From contig CM045988.1 in NCBI GenBank assembly GCA_025175895.1, positions 12,801,647-12,865,646 on the forward strand: a stretch of 64,000 bases of DNA, written 5' to 3'. A program made the translations under genes and the position numbers. The DNA comes from Wurfbainia villosa (lineage: Eukaryota > Streptophyta > Magnoliopsida > Zingiberales > Zingiberaceae). Positions 1 to 11,529 of the stretch are shown in pieces. The notes below the pieces were generated by a model. It did not search any database and was not told the DNA's origin. It worked only from the letters and a program-made list of their open reading frames with translations. Position 1 is the first letter of the stretch. Each line of letters starts with the position of its first letter.

Positions 1-233
1 GGCCGTGTCTTATGAAGACATAATGGATGGACCAAAATGGTTTGATTCTAATCCAATGGAGGAGAATAAACCAAAGGGTTTGGTTTATTTTAAACGAATG
101 AACCAAAAGTTGGTTCGGTTCGTTTTAACTTAAAATAAACCATCATGGTTTGGTTTATTTTAACTTATCTTAATGGAGCGGGTTAACGGGCCTAATGGTT
201 ATGATCCAATAACCATTAAGAGAATTAGTTCTC

Positions 234-240
234 TATAAAA
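234..240 (+). promoter_or_regulatory. LTR TATA box of alpha1
   Basis: TATAAAA after a CCAAT at about 205. The same TATA is at 25741-25747 in the 3' LTR and, reversed, at 23751-23757 in alpha2. Transcription start is expected about 30 bases downstream. Confidence 0.65.
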
Positions 241-448
241 GAGGGCTTAAGGGATGGTTTAAGCCCTAATCCACAACCCTAAGTTGCCGCCCACCTCTCC
301 TTGGAGAAATTCGGAGCTAACTCTCCTCCTCCTTGCCACCGCCCACCTTGAGGCTCCAACCGGCGTCCAGAAGGCTGCTTCCTTTCCCCTCGCCGGCGTC
401 GAGCTGCTGCCGGTTAGTGCTCCGGTGATCTCCTTCAAGTTTGGCATC

Positions 449-457
449 AAGGTGAGC
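449..457 (+). promoter_or_regulatory. Candidate 5' splice donor in alpha LTR
   Basis: AAGGTGAGC fits a plant 5' splice site. It is kept in both alpha1 LTRs and, reversed near 23539-23547, in alpha2, although the surrounding 200 bases differ between alpha1 and alpha2. No acceptor was identified, so its use is inference. Confidence 0.3.
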
Positions 458-1073
458 TCTATCTCCTTTGGTTGGCCGGCGCCTATCACCTCCACCAAAG
501 CTGTCCAGTTTTCTGGACAGCTTGTTCTCCTCTCGTCGGAGCGTCGTTTGGACAACGGTTAGAGCTCCGACAGCGGCTAACTTACCGGGGATTCGATCTC
601 CGGTAATCCTCTGAGGTGGAGGATGAAGGATTCGTCAATTGGTTGACGAATACCTCTCCGGAGAAGCGAGTTTTGAGAACTCGTATTAGGATTCGAATTT
701 GGATTCGGATCGTGATCATCTCTCGATCACATCGTCTTCAACACGAGGCTAGTAACCCGTACGAAGACGAAGCTCGTGGCTTAGCAGAGTCATCCCGAGG
801 AACTCGGCGTGGATACGGATAGAGACGATTCTAGCGAGGATCGTTCCGGTTGATGCCGTTCCCGCTACACGTCATACGAAAGGTATAACGTAGATAAATT
901 TTCTTTTATTGCAAATTTAAATTTACGGTTATGTCTACACTTGTTGTAATATGCATGCGTGTGTTGTGTGTGTTGTAATAAATGTAGATTTATTATTTTT
1001 ATTGCTTCCGCTGTGTTCATGTTTACGAAACGTGATCGAACACACACACGCCGCGGTGCCGGAAACCCAACAG

Positions 1074-1085
1074 TGGTATCAGAGC
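1074..1085 (+). other. Primer binding site of alpha1
   Basis: TGGTATCAGAGC, one base after the LTR end. Complementary to the 3' end of initiator methionine tRNA, the usual primer of plant Copia elements. Confidence 0.92.
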
Positions 1086-2356
1086 CCAGGTTGTGTTTCG
1101 ACATAATCGTAAAATGGTTTTGCGATAGTCATAATGTTATTTCTGGAAATTTTCTAATTTTGGAAATTTAGAAGTATTTATGGAAATTTTTTAATTTTGG
1201 AAAGTCTAGAAGTATTTATGGAAATCTTCCACTTTTGGAAAGTTGGAAGTATTTATGGAAATTGATATTTTCCATAAATGAAATATTTGATTAGATTCTG
1301 GAAATTTTTTTCCTAATTTAATCATGATTTGATTTGGGAAATCAAATCTTAAAATATTTTATTTCCATAAGTAGTTTTGATGATTTAGGAAATTGGTTTC
1401 CTAAATTGATTTTCCTTAATCAACTATTTCCATAAGTAAAATATGTGATTAGATTTGGAAATTTGTTTCCTAATTTAATCATGATTTGATTTGGAGAATC
1501 AAATCTTAAACATATTTTATTTCCATAAATAGTTATGACAAATAAGGAAATTATGTACATGACATAATTGTATGTCATGTAATTGCATTAGATGCATATC
1601 ATTATGCCATGCGTGTCATGACATGTAGATGTATGCCATGTATGCCATGCCATGTAGATAATAGTTATTTGCATGCAAAGAGGATGAGACATAAAAACCC
1701 TAACTTAATATTAAAGCCTACACCTTCCATTAATATGGTTAGAACCAGAGTTCTGTTTCTTGTTTGGGTTGTTGGACTCACTCAAAGCCCGGCTCGAACC
1801 TGAACATGTTCAAATCATTGGAATAGTTTAACTCTAATATGATAAGAGTCAGAGGTCAATCGTTAGTTTGGGTTGTTGGACTCACTCCAAGCCTGGCTAA
1901 TTGGTTGAATGCGCTCCAACCATATTAAAACTATTTCGCGATTAATGGGTCGGCTCTAACTTGGAACATCGATTTGTTGGACTCACTCCAAGGTCGATGT
2001 GAAGAGAGGTGAAGTTGGGTGCTATGCATATGATGCATACTTGTTAATGTGTTAACAACCCAATGTATGTGTAAACATTCAATTAGTTGATAGCACATTG
2101 TGATAGTTACATATACATGATATGTAATCGGTATACTAGATACCCACCATCATAGCTAAGAATGGTTTGTTGGACTCACTCCAAGGTTGTTCTTATCTAT
2201 ATTGGATATCAGCCCATTCGGAGATTGACCTACGATCTCCCGAATTGATTTCAAGGGTTTTTGAATTCGAAAAATGAATGGGATTTATAAATGTATATTG
2301 ATGCATTTTAAAATCATTTTCTCATATATGCTCGTTTTGTATTTCTAAGATTGATC
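1086..2356 (+). other. Untranslated leader of alpha1
   Basis: No gene. About 1130-1540 is AT-rich and built of degenerate repeats: several copies of AAGTATTTATGGAAAT, then two related blocks of roughly 85 bases at about 1293-1374 and 1449-1532, each containing AATTTAATCATGATTTGATT. From 1772 to 2184 lie four hairpin motifs, listed separately. The same organisation is present reversed in alpha2. Confidence 0.8.
1772..2184 (+). other. Four-copy leader hairpin repeat of alpha1
   Basis: The 15-mer TTGGACTCACTCCAA occurs at 1876-1890, 1977-1991 and 2170-2184, with a decayed copy at 1772-1786. Each can fold as a 5-bp stem (TTGGA/TCCAA) with a 5-base loop CTCAC. alpha2 has four copies with loop CTCTC. 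The position between primer site and gag would suit an RNA packaging or dimerisation signal; that function is inference. Confidence 0.6.
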
Positions 2357-2962
2357 ATGATGTCTTTGAATTTGCGTTCTATTTTGGATTCGAATAAATT
2401 GACTGGGCCGAGCTTCTTGGACTGGCTTAGAAGCTTGAGAATTGTTCTCAAGGTTGAAAAGCTTGCAAATGTCCTCGAAGCACCTCTTCCCGCCCGTCCT
2501 AGTGACGATGCAACTCTGGACCAATTGTTGGCCTATCAAAAACATGTGAGTGATTCTGAACAAACAAGTTGCATCATGCTAGCCGCGATGGAACCCAAGC
2601 TACGAAAGCAGCATGAGCATATGGATGTTCATATCGTAGTTCTTCATCTTTTTGAGTTGTTTGATAAGCAAGTGAGATTCAAAAGGTTTGAAGTCTCCAA
2701 GCTCCTCTTCACCTCTGAGATGCAAGAAGGTTCATCTGTGGTACTGCTCAACATGCTGAAGACTGTCGAGCCTTCTGAGAAGCATGAGCAGGGGACGGTG
2801 TTGTTAGTTGATTCCTCGAAGAAAGGTTCTAAGAGGGAGTCAAAGGAACAACAGAAGGGGAAGAAGAAAAAGGCTAAAAAGGCAGAACCAGCTCAAAAAG
2901 GGCACTTGCCATCATTATGGCAAGGAGGGCCATTGGCGAAGAAATTGCAAGATTTATCTTGA
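2357..2962 (+). pseudogene. gag of alpha1, deleted and frameshifted
   Basis: Copia gag (UBN2-type capsid domain). The ATG at 2357 is chosen because alpha2 keeps the same ATG in the same context. The N-terminal segment around LTGPSFLDWLRSLRIVL is typical of plant Copia gag. Compared with alpha2, about 55 residues of capsid are missing in frame after EGSSVV, so part of the domain is lost. A lysine-rich stretch follows. A run of five A at 2895-2899 (four in alpha2) shifts the frame just before the zinc knuckle, so this frame ends at 2962 in non-homologous residues and the true continuation is in the next frame. Confidence 0.85.
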
Positions 2963-4595
2963 GTCCGTGAAGAAGAATAAGGCATCGGATGCCCCATCTT
3001 CTTCAGATATCTTCGTTATTGATTGTCATTCTATTTCCTTAGACACTTGGGTATTGGATACTGGGTGTGGCTCACATATATGTAATGACATACATGGGCT
3101 AAGGAATAGAAGAAGACTCGTCAAGGGAGAGTCAAATTTACGTGTTGGGAATGGAGCAAAGGTTGCTGCACTCGCCAACGGAACGTATTTGTTGAAACTC
3201 CCTGCAGGACTTGTCTTAGAACTGGACAATTGCTTTTGTGTTCCTTCGTTGATAAAGAACATCATTTCTATTTCTTGTTTAAATAGAAATGGGTACCATT
3301 TGACTTTTAGTAACAATTGTTGTTACATAAATTTGAATGGAGTTCTTTATGGGTCTGGAACTTTAAGCAATGGTGTTTATACGTTGGACGTATCCAGTGG
3401 CATTTTCAATATCGAAGCGAGCAACAAGCGTGCTCGAAAGGATAATCAATTAGACTCCTACATGTGGCATTGTCGTCTTGGCCATGTAAGCAAGAAACGC
3501 ATGTCCGAATTACACCGATGTGGAATTCTGGAATCGTTTGAATTGGATTCATACGATACATGCGAATCATGCTTAAAAGGCAAGATGACTAAGTTACCTT
3601 TTACTGGAAAAGGTGAACGAGTGGGAGAGTTACTAGGTCTAATACATACTGATGTATGTGGACCTATGTCAACTCAAGCTTTAGGAGGCTATAGCTACTT
3701 CATTACCTTCACCGATGATCACTCACGGTTTGGGTATGTGTTCTTGATGAAACACAAGTCTGAAGCCTTTGAAAGGTTCAAAGAATTCAGAAATGAAGTA
3801 GAGAAACAAAATGACAAGAGTATTAAAATGCTTCGATCGGATCGAGGTGGTGAATACTTAAGTCAAGAGTTTCTTGATTATCTAAGAGACAATGGCATAT
3901 TGTCTCAATGGACTCCGCCATATACACCAAAGCATAATGGTGTATCTGAGAGGCGTAACCGGACCTTGTTGGACATGGTCAGGTCAATGATGAATCATGC
4001 GAATCTTCCCAAGTCCTTTTGGGGCTATGCACTTCAGACAACTGTTTACTTGTTAAACAGAATGCCAACCAAGGTAATCTCTACTACTCCATATGAGATA
4101 TGGAATAGTAAGAAACCTCATGTATATTACTTGAAGATATGGGGTTGTCTTGCTTATGTGAAGCGGACAGTATCAGACAAATTGGATGCTAAGTCTGATA
4201 AATGTCTATTTATTGGATACCCTAAGGAAACAAGGGGTTACCAATTCTATCATCCTGTGGAACAAAAGGTGTTTGTTTCAAGGTATGTTGTGTTTCTAGA
4301 GAAAGAGTTTCTCTTGCAAGAAAACAGTGGGAGTGTCATCGAGCTTGAGGAGGCTCGAGAGACTCAAATAGACATTGATGAGATACCTGATGAAGCACAA
4401 CAGCCGACAACTCATAGTGATGAGCAATCAGCTAGACCTGTTGTAACACCACATCTTCGTAGATCTGGTAGAACACACAATATTCCCGAGAGATATGGAT
4501 TTCTCGTAAGTGAATCGAACGACGTGTTACTCATTGATGATGAGGAGCCTACTTGTTATGAAGAAGTACTGACAAGTTCAGAAAGGGATAAGTAG
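2900..4595 (+). pseudogene. Zinc knuckle, protease and integrase of alpha1
   Basis: Continuation of the polyprotein after the frameshift. The zinc knuckle at 2907-2948 reads CHHYGKEGHWRRNC: the second cysteine is tyrosine, so metal binding should be lost (alpha2 keeps CHHC). The aspartic protease DTG is at 3057-3065. The integrase has an HHCC region (HCRLGHV ... CESCLKGK, about 3465-3585) and catalytic core motifs HTDVCGP, SDRGGEY and the glutamate of NGVSERRN. The frame ends in TAG at 4593-4595 where alpha2 has a tryptophan codon, a simple G-to-A nonsense change; the same frame resumes at once with RT. Confidence 0.88.
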
Positions 4596-6038
4596 CTTGG
4601 TGCCATGAAGTCGGAAATGGATTCAATGTATGAAAACCAAGTTTGGAACTTGGTTGACCCACCTGAAGGCATAAAGCCTATAGGGTGCAAGTGGGTTTTC
4701 AAGAAGAAAACCGACATGGATGGTAATGTGATTACCTATAAGGCTAGATTGGTGGCGAAAGGATATCGTCAAAAACAAGGCGTTGATTATGACGAAACCT
4801 ATTTGCCTGTAGCTATGCTTAAATCCATTCGGATGCTCCTGGCCATAGCGGCTCATTATGATTATGAGATATGGCAGATGGATGTGAAGACAACTTTCCT
4901 TAATGGAAACCTGCTCGAGGACGTGTATATGATACAGCCTGAGGGTTTTACATCGGTTGATAAAACCAAGGTATGCAAATTGCGATGGTCCATTTATGGA
5001 TTGAAGCAAGCATCCAGGAGCTGGAATATCCGTTTTGATGAGACAATCAAAAAGTTTGATTTCTCACAAAATCCAGACGAACCTTGTGTGTACAAGAAGG
5101 TTAGTGGGAGTGCAGTCGTGTTCCTAGTATTGTATGTCGATGACATATTACTTATAGGAAATGATGTTTCAATCTTACAGTCAGTTAAGGTTTGGTTATC
5201 CAAGACATTATCCATGAAAGACCTGGGAGAAGCAACCTACATCCTTGGTATTAAGATCTATAGAGATAGATCGAAACAGTTGCTTGGTCTTTCGCAGTCT
5301 ACATATATAGACCGAGTGCTAAAGGGGTTTAGCATGTCGGAATCCAAGAAAGGTTTCCTACCCATCAAGCATTGGATACACCTTTCAAAGTCTACGTGTC
5401 CGCGCATAGAAGACGAGAGGATTTGCATGAGTAAGATTCCCTATGCATCCGCAATAGGATCTATCATGTATGCTATGTTATGTACGAGGCCCGATGTATC
5501 GTATGCTCTGAGTGTCACGAGCAGATACCAGTCTGATCCAGGAATGGATCATTGGGTGACTGTTAAGACGATCCTTAAGTACTTAAGAAGAACTAAGGAT
5601 ACGTTCCTAATATATGGAGAAGGGTACATGGTGATACGTGGGTATATGGATGTCAGCTCCAGACAGACAAGGATGATTCCATGTCTCAGTCTGGGTATGT
5701 ATTCACCTGGAATGGAGGCGCAATAAGTTGGAAAGGTTCCAAGCTTGACACTATAGCGGATTCTGCCACTAAGGCAGAATACATTGCAGCTTTGGAAGCA
5801 GCAAAGGAAGCGGTTTGGATCAAGAAGTTCATCTATGAACTTGATGTGGTCTCATCAATGATCCAAACATGTGCTTCGCCGCTATCATTTGATCAGAGAG
5901 ATCATTAGTAGGAAGGAAATACAAATCAAGCAAAACCCCACTGAAAGGAACTTAGCGGATCCTTTGACTAAGGCATTACCTCAAAGTAAGTTTGAGGGTC
6001 ATGTTATAGCCTATGGTATTGGATACCGTAGCGATTGA
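4596..6038 (+). pseudogene. Reverse transcriptase and RNase H of alpha1
   Basis: Copia RT in the same frame as the integrase. Seen: GCKWVFK, LVAKGYRQ, QMDVKT, and the catalytic YVDD at 5133-5144, intact. The frame runs to 5726; before that a shift near 5660-5690 moves RNase H into another frame (5681-5908: SGYVF, SKLDTIADS). RNase H then lacks roughly 30 residues, including the expected catalytic DNN segment, and the tail (LADPLTKALPQ, then TGA at 6036-6038) is back in the first frame. The enzyme cannot have worked as it stands. Confidence 0.87.
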
Positions 6039-6042
6039 CATT

Positions 6043-6058
6043 AGGCCAAGTGGGAGTT
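6043..6058 (+). other. Polypurine tract of alpha1
   Basis: GGCCAAGTGGGAGTT immediately before the TGTTAG start of the 3' LTR; the plus-strand primer of reverse transcription. Confidence 0.8.
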
Positions 6059-6836
6059 TGTTAGTAATATATGAGAGGTGTCCTAAGGCAATCGCCTTAT
6101 GGTCATACCATTTATATGATAAATAAAGATTCACTATTTGAGTATACATGTTTCATGTATTTGATTGGATCTTAAACTCATTTACTGAATGTCCACGATG
6201 CGATTCACAGCATGAGAGAATTTGTGATTGGATCACAACTAGTGAGTATCTCTACATGTGTAATTGTGATGTATCGGAATTATCCCTAGTCGATGAATAG
6301 ATGGATTTGGACACCATCAATTCTGTCGAGACTAGCACAAGGTATACTCCTTGGTGTATCTAAGCAGCTGATTCTCACTAGCTGGAGACATAGTGATGTC
6401 CGGAGTTAATCGTGGATGCTAGTTATGGTAACTAGTTCATTGGAGTGACCAGCCGTAAGACTTCATATGGTTCTCTGCATATATAGATATGTCAATGAAG
6501 TTCTTACTGTAGCTTAAGTGCGATGTTCCTTTGACTTGCGGTATTTAAGTCATCTTGATCATGGAGACTTATGCTTTGACATCTTAAGCAAACATCTCTA
6601 AGGAGATGTGGACCCGGGATGATTGGGTATAAGTCGAAGTGATCGAAGGTGTTTGAATAGCCTATAAAGGATTCACCACTCCTTGCGAGGAGATGTATAC
6701 CCATGGCCTCTCGTCGGATTGTTACTAAAGTCTTTGGCCAAAGCATTACATGTTTAGAGTAAAGTACTCTTCGATACATGTGTAGTAACTAGAATCCGTA
6801 GGACGAGGAAATGATACTTGGGCTAGGTGTGACGTA
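6059..6836 (+). repeat. 3' LTR of alpha1, first part
   Basis: Starts TGTTAGTAATATATGAGAGG, right after the polypurine tract, and matches the reverse complement of the right end of alpha2 (24360-25139). Stops where alpha2 inserted; the sequence resumes at 25145. Confidence 0.93.
6832..6836. other. Target duplication of alpha2, left copy
   Basis: ACGTA; the matching copy is 25140-25144. Removing alpha2 and one copy restores a continuous alpha LTR. Confidence 0.93.
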
Positions 6837-7097
6837 TGTTGGGTTTCCGGCACCGCGGCGTGTGTGTGTTCGATCATGTTTCGTAAACATGAGCACAGCG
6901 GAAGCAATTAAAAAATAATAAATCTATATTTATTACAACACACACAACACACACATGCATATTACAACAAGTGTAGACATAACCGTAAATTAAAATTTGC
7001 AATAAAAGAAAATTATCTACGTTATACCTTTCGTATGACGTGTAGCGGGAACGGCATCAACCGGAACGATCCTCGTAAGAATCGTCTCTATCCGTAT
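6837..7097 (-). repeat. 3' LTR of alpha2, terminal 261 bases
   Basis: Reverse complement of the alpha LTR end (compare 22925-23184). Interrupted after CGTAT by beta. Confidence 0.94.
7093..7097. other. Target duplication of beta, left copy
   Basis: CGTAT, repeated at 15837-15841. The uninterrupted site is visible at 23178-23186 as TCCGTATCCA. Confidence 0.95.
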
Positions 7098-8889
7098 TGT
7101 AGGGATTTCTATATGCCAAATAGCATATGCGCAACGGAAAAATTAGGATCCCTTCCTAGTGATCCTTGCGAAAGAAAACCTCATACAAAATAAATTTCTC
7201 TAAAACCAAACCTATCTTATAGGAGAGGATTACCTTTGTTGCGTGCCCTTGTTAATCCCGCTTTTCCTTTTGGTTTGTTGGATCTTTAGCACGTTCAAAT
7301 GTTCGTGCCTCTATACGTATCCACACGAGCAAGCTCTTGTCTCACAAAAGAAAAACTAGAAGGGCTCTCCTTTACTTCTTGCTAGAGAAGTCCCTAAAGG
7401 AGAGGAAGCTAGGGAAAAAGAGAAGGGAAGAAGAAGACTACTCTTCTTGCTAGCCTACACTCACAAAACCACACAACCAAAGCTTCCACCAAGCTCTCAA
7501 GCTCTCACACAACCACAATCACCTTTTGGCTGGCCACTCCATGGAGTCTTTTATAGGGTTGGAAAAACCCTTTCACCTCCTACCATTCAATGCAATCCAT
7601 TGCATTGAGACACCTTGTTTGGCCGGCCACTTTAAGGAGACAAAAACCACTTTGTCTCCTTCCACCTTATCTAGCTTAGGTGGCATGATTATGTGGCATG
7701 CTTGTGTGGCATTCATGCATGTTGAATTAATCTTATTAATTCAATAAGCTTATGTTATCATATTGAATTAATCTCATTAAATCAATAAGGTAACATATTG
7801 AATTAATCTCATTAAATCAATAAGCTAAAATTCTCATTAAGCTTAAAGTCCAAAAACCATTTTGTACTTAAGCTTATTCCCAAATTATTCTAGTCAAACT
7901 AGAATGCACTAATTCTTCTAATCATCATGCTCTTTGTGTGTGACCCTATAGGCTCTCATAACGTTGGCAGTGGATCTAAACTCTTTTAGATACACAAGCA
8001 ATGAGCGACATCTAGCAATACATCATTGCTACCCAAGTTACAAAATAAGTCAAGATCCGACTAACCTTTCCGTGACTACTATAATGTATGACCGTGTCCT
8101 TCTATCCTTGATATCAGATTGACCAATGAGGCATAGACCGTGTCATCCTCGATCAATCTATGTGTTTCTTGATCCCTGAGTAAACTAACTCAAACAAATG
8201 AGCTCAATATCTCATATTGACTCATTTGAGCATGGCCATGCATTTTAGTAGTTCTACTCAATCAAGGGGCCCACCAATATTACTCTCGTCATATGAGAGG
8301 GATAGATCTCATCTACATCACTCACATCCCTCCGCATAATTTGTTATATACCCAGTAATCGCCTTTATGGTCCACCCTGTTATGGGTGACGTTTGACGAT
8401 ACCAAAGTACATAACTCCTTATGTAGGGAACCGTAGTGACTTTAGATGTGAGGACTATTCATACCAATAGTCACATGAGAAAGTTTATGACACTCATATA
8501 ACGATCCATGAAACTTTCTCATGGCAGGTCAGTTCAGTATATATTCTCTAATATATACCCATGTGTCAACTTGATATCATATATCCATGACTTGTGAGAT
8601 CAAGTCATCAATCGACCTACATGCTAGTCTTTATGTATTAATATTGCCCTTGCATATTAATACTTGACTAGGAACATTTAGGAAAGTGTTCTCTACAGCC
8701 TCTCATAATCAATTATGCCAATTGATGTGCTGTAGATAAGAACCTACTTTTCTAGGGCATTATTATATTTAATTTAGCTGGCACAAGCAAGATGTAAATA
8801 TAATAACCAATCCTTTGCCTTTATTGAATATGATACAAAATGTTCCCTTTTCAACCATCACATGATTGGCTCTAGGGCTATAACTAACA
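7098..8889 (-). repeat. 3' LTR of beta
   Basis: 1792 bases, paired with 14055-15836. Carries TTTTATA at 7549-7555 (TATAAAA on the minus strand). The small open frame at 7526-7747 recurs in the other LTR and is only repeated LTR sequence. Confidence 0.95.
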
Positions 8890-8899
8890 ATCTCCCACT
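8890..8899 (-). other. Polypurine tract of beta
   Basis: AGTGGGAGAT on the minus strand, directly beside the 3' LTR. Confidence 0.8.
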
Positions 8900-8903
8900 A
8901 GTA

Positions 8904-9697
8904 CTAGTACCAATCACTATGATATCTAATACCTAGTGACCTAGTGTGACCATCATGCTTCCTCTGTGCCAAAGCCTTGGTCAATGGATCTGCGATGTTA
9001 GCTTCTGTCGGTACTCTGCATATCCTCACATCTCCTCTATCGATGATCTCTCGAATGAGATGGAAGTGCCGCAGTATGTGTTTGGTCCGCTGATGTGATC
9101 GAGGTTCCTTAGCCTGTGCAATAGCCCCATTGTTGTCACAATAGAGGTCTATTGGATCTGTAATGCTAGGAACTACCCCAAGTTCACTGATGAACTTGCG
9201 GAGCCAACGACCTCCTTTCTTTGCATCGAGACAGCAATATACTCGCTTCACATTGTAGAATCGCAAGCGTGTCTGCTTTGAACTCTTCGACTCACGGCTC
9301 CACCATTCGAGGCAAAACACGTACCCGATTGCGATCTATAGTCATCCTTATGCATTTGGAAGCTTGCATCACTTTGTAACCCTTACGACTAGCTCCTCAT
9401 TGCCTCCAAATATCGGAAATATTCTTTCGTTCTTCGTAAGTATTTAAGAATATTTTTGAGCTATCCGATGACTTTCACTGGATCCGATCGTATCTACTCG
9501 TCATGCTCAAAGCATACGAGGCGTCGAGCAGTACAAAGCATGGCATACATGATAGACCCTATGGCGGATGCATAAGGGATCTTATCCATGCGATCTCTCT
9601 CCTCCTTAGAAGAGGGACATTGAGTCTTGAAAGACTCACACCATGTGATAAAGCGAAATCCTTTCTTGGAATTTTGCATAGCAAAGCGATCTAGCAC
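8904..9697 (-). pseudogene. RNase H and end of RT of beta, badly degraded
   Basis: The C-terminal part (8904-9320 frame) keeps DLYCDNNGAIAQAKEPRS, HLIREII and ADPLTKALA, so the RNase H end is clear. Upstream of about 9230 the residues become non-homologous because of many 1-base losses; 9494-9697 recovers NSKKGF and IPYASAIGSIMYAMLCT, the Copia segment between RT and RNase H. The damage is concentrated at 9.2-9.8 kb and has an unusual pattern (see findings). Confidence 0.8.
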
Positions 9698-9822
9698 TTT
9701 ATCTATGTATGTACTCGACTTAGGCCAAGTAATCTTTTAGATCTATCTCTATAGATCTTGATGCCTAGAATATAGGACTTCACCTAAGTCTTTCATCGAG
9801 AAACAATTCCCTAACCACATCT

Positions 9823-10633
9823 TCACAGTTGGAGTGAGGGAATATCATTTCCGATGAGAAGTATGTCATCTACATACAAGACAAGAAATACAACTGTGCT
9901 CCCACTATTTCTCTTGTAGACACAAGGTTCATCTTCATTCTTGATGAAACCAAACTCCTTGATTACATCATCGAATCGAAGATTCCAGCTTCGAGAGGCT
10001 TGCTTTAGTCCATAAATGGACCTTTGCAGTTTGCATATCTTTCCAGGATGCTTTGGATCTTCAAAACCCTCAGGCTGTGTCATGTACACATCCTCGAGTA
10101 GCTTTCCATTCAGAAAAGCGGTTTTGACATCCATCTGCCAGATCTCATAATCGTGGTAGGCTGCACTAGCAAGTATGATCCGAATGGATTTAAGCAGTTT
10201 CATCATAGTCAATACCATGAATTTGTTTGAATCCTTTAGCCACCAATCTACCTTTATAGGTATGCTTATTACCATCCATGTCAGTCTTTACTTTAAAGAC
10301 CCACTTACACCCAATGGGTTTTACCCCTTCAGGTGGATCAACCAAGGTCCATACTTGGTTAGTGTACATGGATTCCATTTCGGATCTCATGGCCTCTAGC
10401 CATTTCTCGGAATCTGGGCTCATCATAGCTTCTTGATAGGATGTAGGCTCGTCAAGATCGACAAGCAATACCTCACCGTTGTCAGTCAAGAGAAAAGAAT
10501 ATCTCTCGGGTTGACGACGGATCCTATCAGATCTACGAAGAGGTTGGTCTACTTGAACAGGTGTCTGCTCCACAACTCTTTGGGCAACACTTTCCTCATC
10601 CACAACACTTTGTGGTTCCTGTTCATTTTCCAT
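9823..10633 (-). pseudogene. Reverse transcriptase of beta
   Basis: Copia RT in two overlapping frames. 10190-10633 contains the linker with basic residues (LRRSDRIRRQPERYSFL), then GCKWVFKVKTD and LVAKGFKQ, ending DYDETA. 9823-10275 continues KSIRIILASAAYHDYEIWQ, QMDVKTAFLNG, the segment SIYGLKQASRSWN and an intact YVDDILLIGND. A small deletion where the two meet removes the usual FSPV-like residues and shifts frame. Catalytic residues are present but no single frame spans the enzyme. Confidence 0.88.
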
Positions 10634-11529
10634 CGAAGCCTTAGTGTTATCGTCATCTTGAACTTCTTCAAGATGAATTTTACTCCCACTAGTTTTCTAG
10701 AAATAAATTCTCTTTCTAGAAAGACAAGATTTAACAACAAACACCTTGCCAAGTGTGGGATTGTAAAAGTAATATCCCTTAGTTTCCTTGGGATATCCTA
10801 CAAAATAACACTTATCGATTTGGGTCCTAGTTTATACGAGACTTGGCGTCTTACATAAGCTTCACAACCCCAAATCTTTATAAAAGACATTTTGGGACTC
10901 TTCCCATCCATATCGTATATGGTGTCTTTCTCTGGCTTTTGATGTGACGCGATTAAGTGTGAAAGCGGCTGTTTCTAGAGCTAGTCCCCAAAAGGAAGTA
11001 GGTAGATCAGTCTGGCTCATCATTGATCGTACCATATCTAATAGAGTACAATTTCTCCTCTCAGATACACCATTCCATTGTGGTGTTCCAGGTGGAGTGA
11101 GTTGGGATATTATCCCACACTCAGCCAGGTGATCACGAAACTCTTGACTAAGGTATTCACCACCTCGATCTGATCGAAGTAGCTTAATACGCTTACCAAG
11201 TTGGTTTTGTACTTCATTCTTGAATGCTTTGAACTTTTCAAAGGATTCTGACTTATGTCTCATCAAATATAAGTAGCCGAATCTACTCATATCATCAGTG
11301 AAAGTAATAAAGTATTTATAGCCTCCTCTGGCTTCGACATTGAAAGGGCCACATACATCAGTATGTATGAGTCCTAACAAGTCCGTCGCTCTCTCGCCAT
11401 GTCCATTAAATGGAGTTTTAGTCATCTTTCCTAAAAGACAAGATTCGCATACCTCATATGATTCAAAATCAAATGAGTCCAATAATCCATCTTTATGGAG
11501 TTGGGATATGCGTTTTTCATTTATGTGAC
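10634..11529 (-). pseudogene. Integrase of beta
   Basis: The frame at 10862-11482 holds CESCLLGKMTK (end of the HHCC zinc region), core motifs HTDVCGPF, FTDDMSRFGY, SDRGGEYLSQEF and the glutamate in NGVSERRN, then a C-terminal part broken by a frameshift after about NRVTSKA. The HHCC start and the C-terminal linker (10634-10861) are in other frames. DDE residues are all visible. Confidence 0.86.

Larger units (their letters stand above)
1..1072 (+). repeat. 5' LTR of alpha1 (3' half only)
   Basis: Matches 25511-26579 almost base for base by eye and ends in CCCAACA immediately before the primer binding site. By comparison with the 3' LTR about 1.14 kb of its start lies left of the window. It holds a TATA box at 234-240 and a GC-rich stretch at about 280-620 that should be the transcribed part. 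Open frames inside it are not conserved in alpha2 and are not annotated as genes. Confidence 0.93.

Noticed and set aside
284..562. 92-codon frame in the alpha LTR, also at 25791-26069
   Set aside because: Both copies are the two LTRs of one element, so agreement is expected; alpha2 LTRs do not keep the frame.
7526..7747. 73-codon frame repeated at 14474-14695
   Set aside because: It is inside the paired beta LTRs and includes the TATA region; the repetition is LTR duplication.
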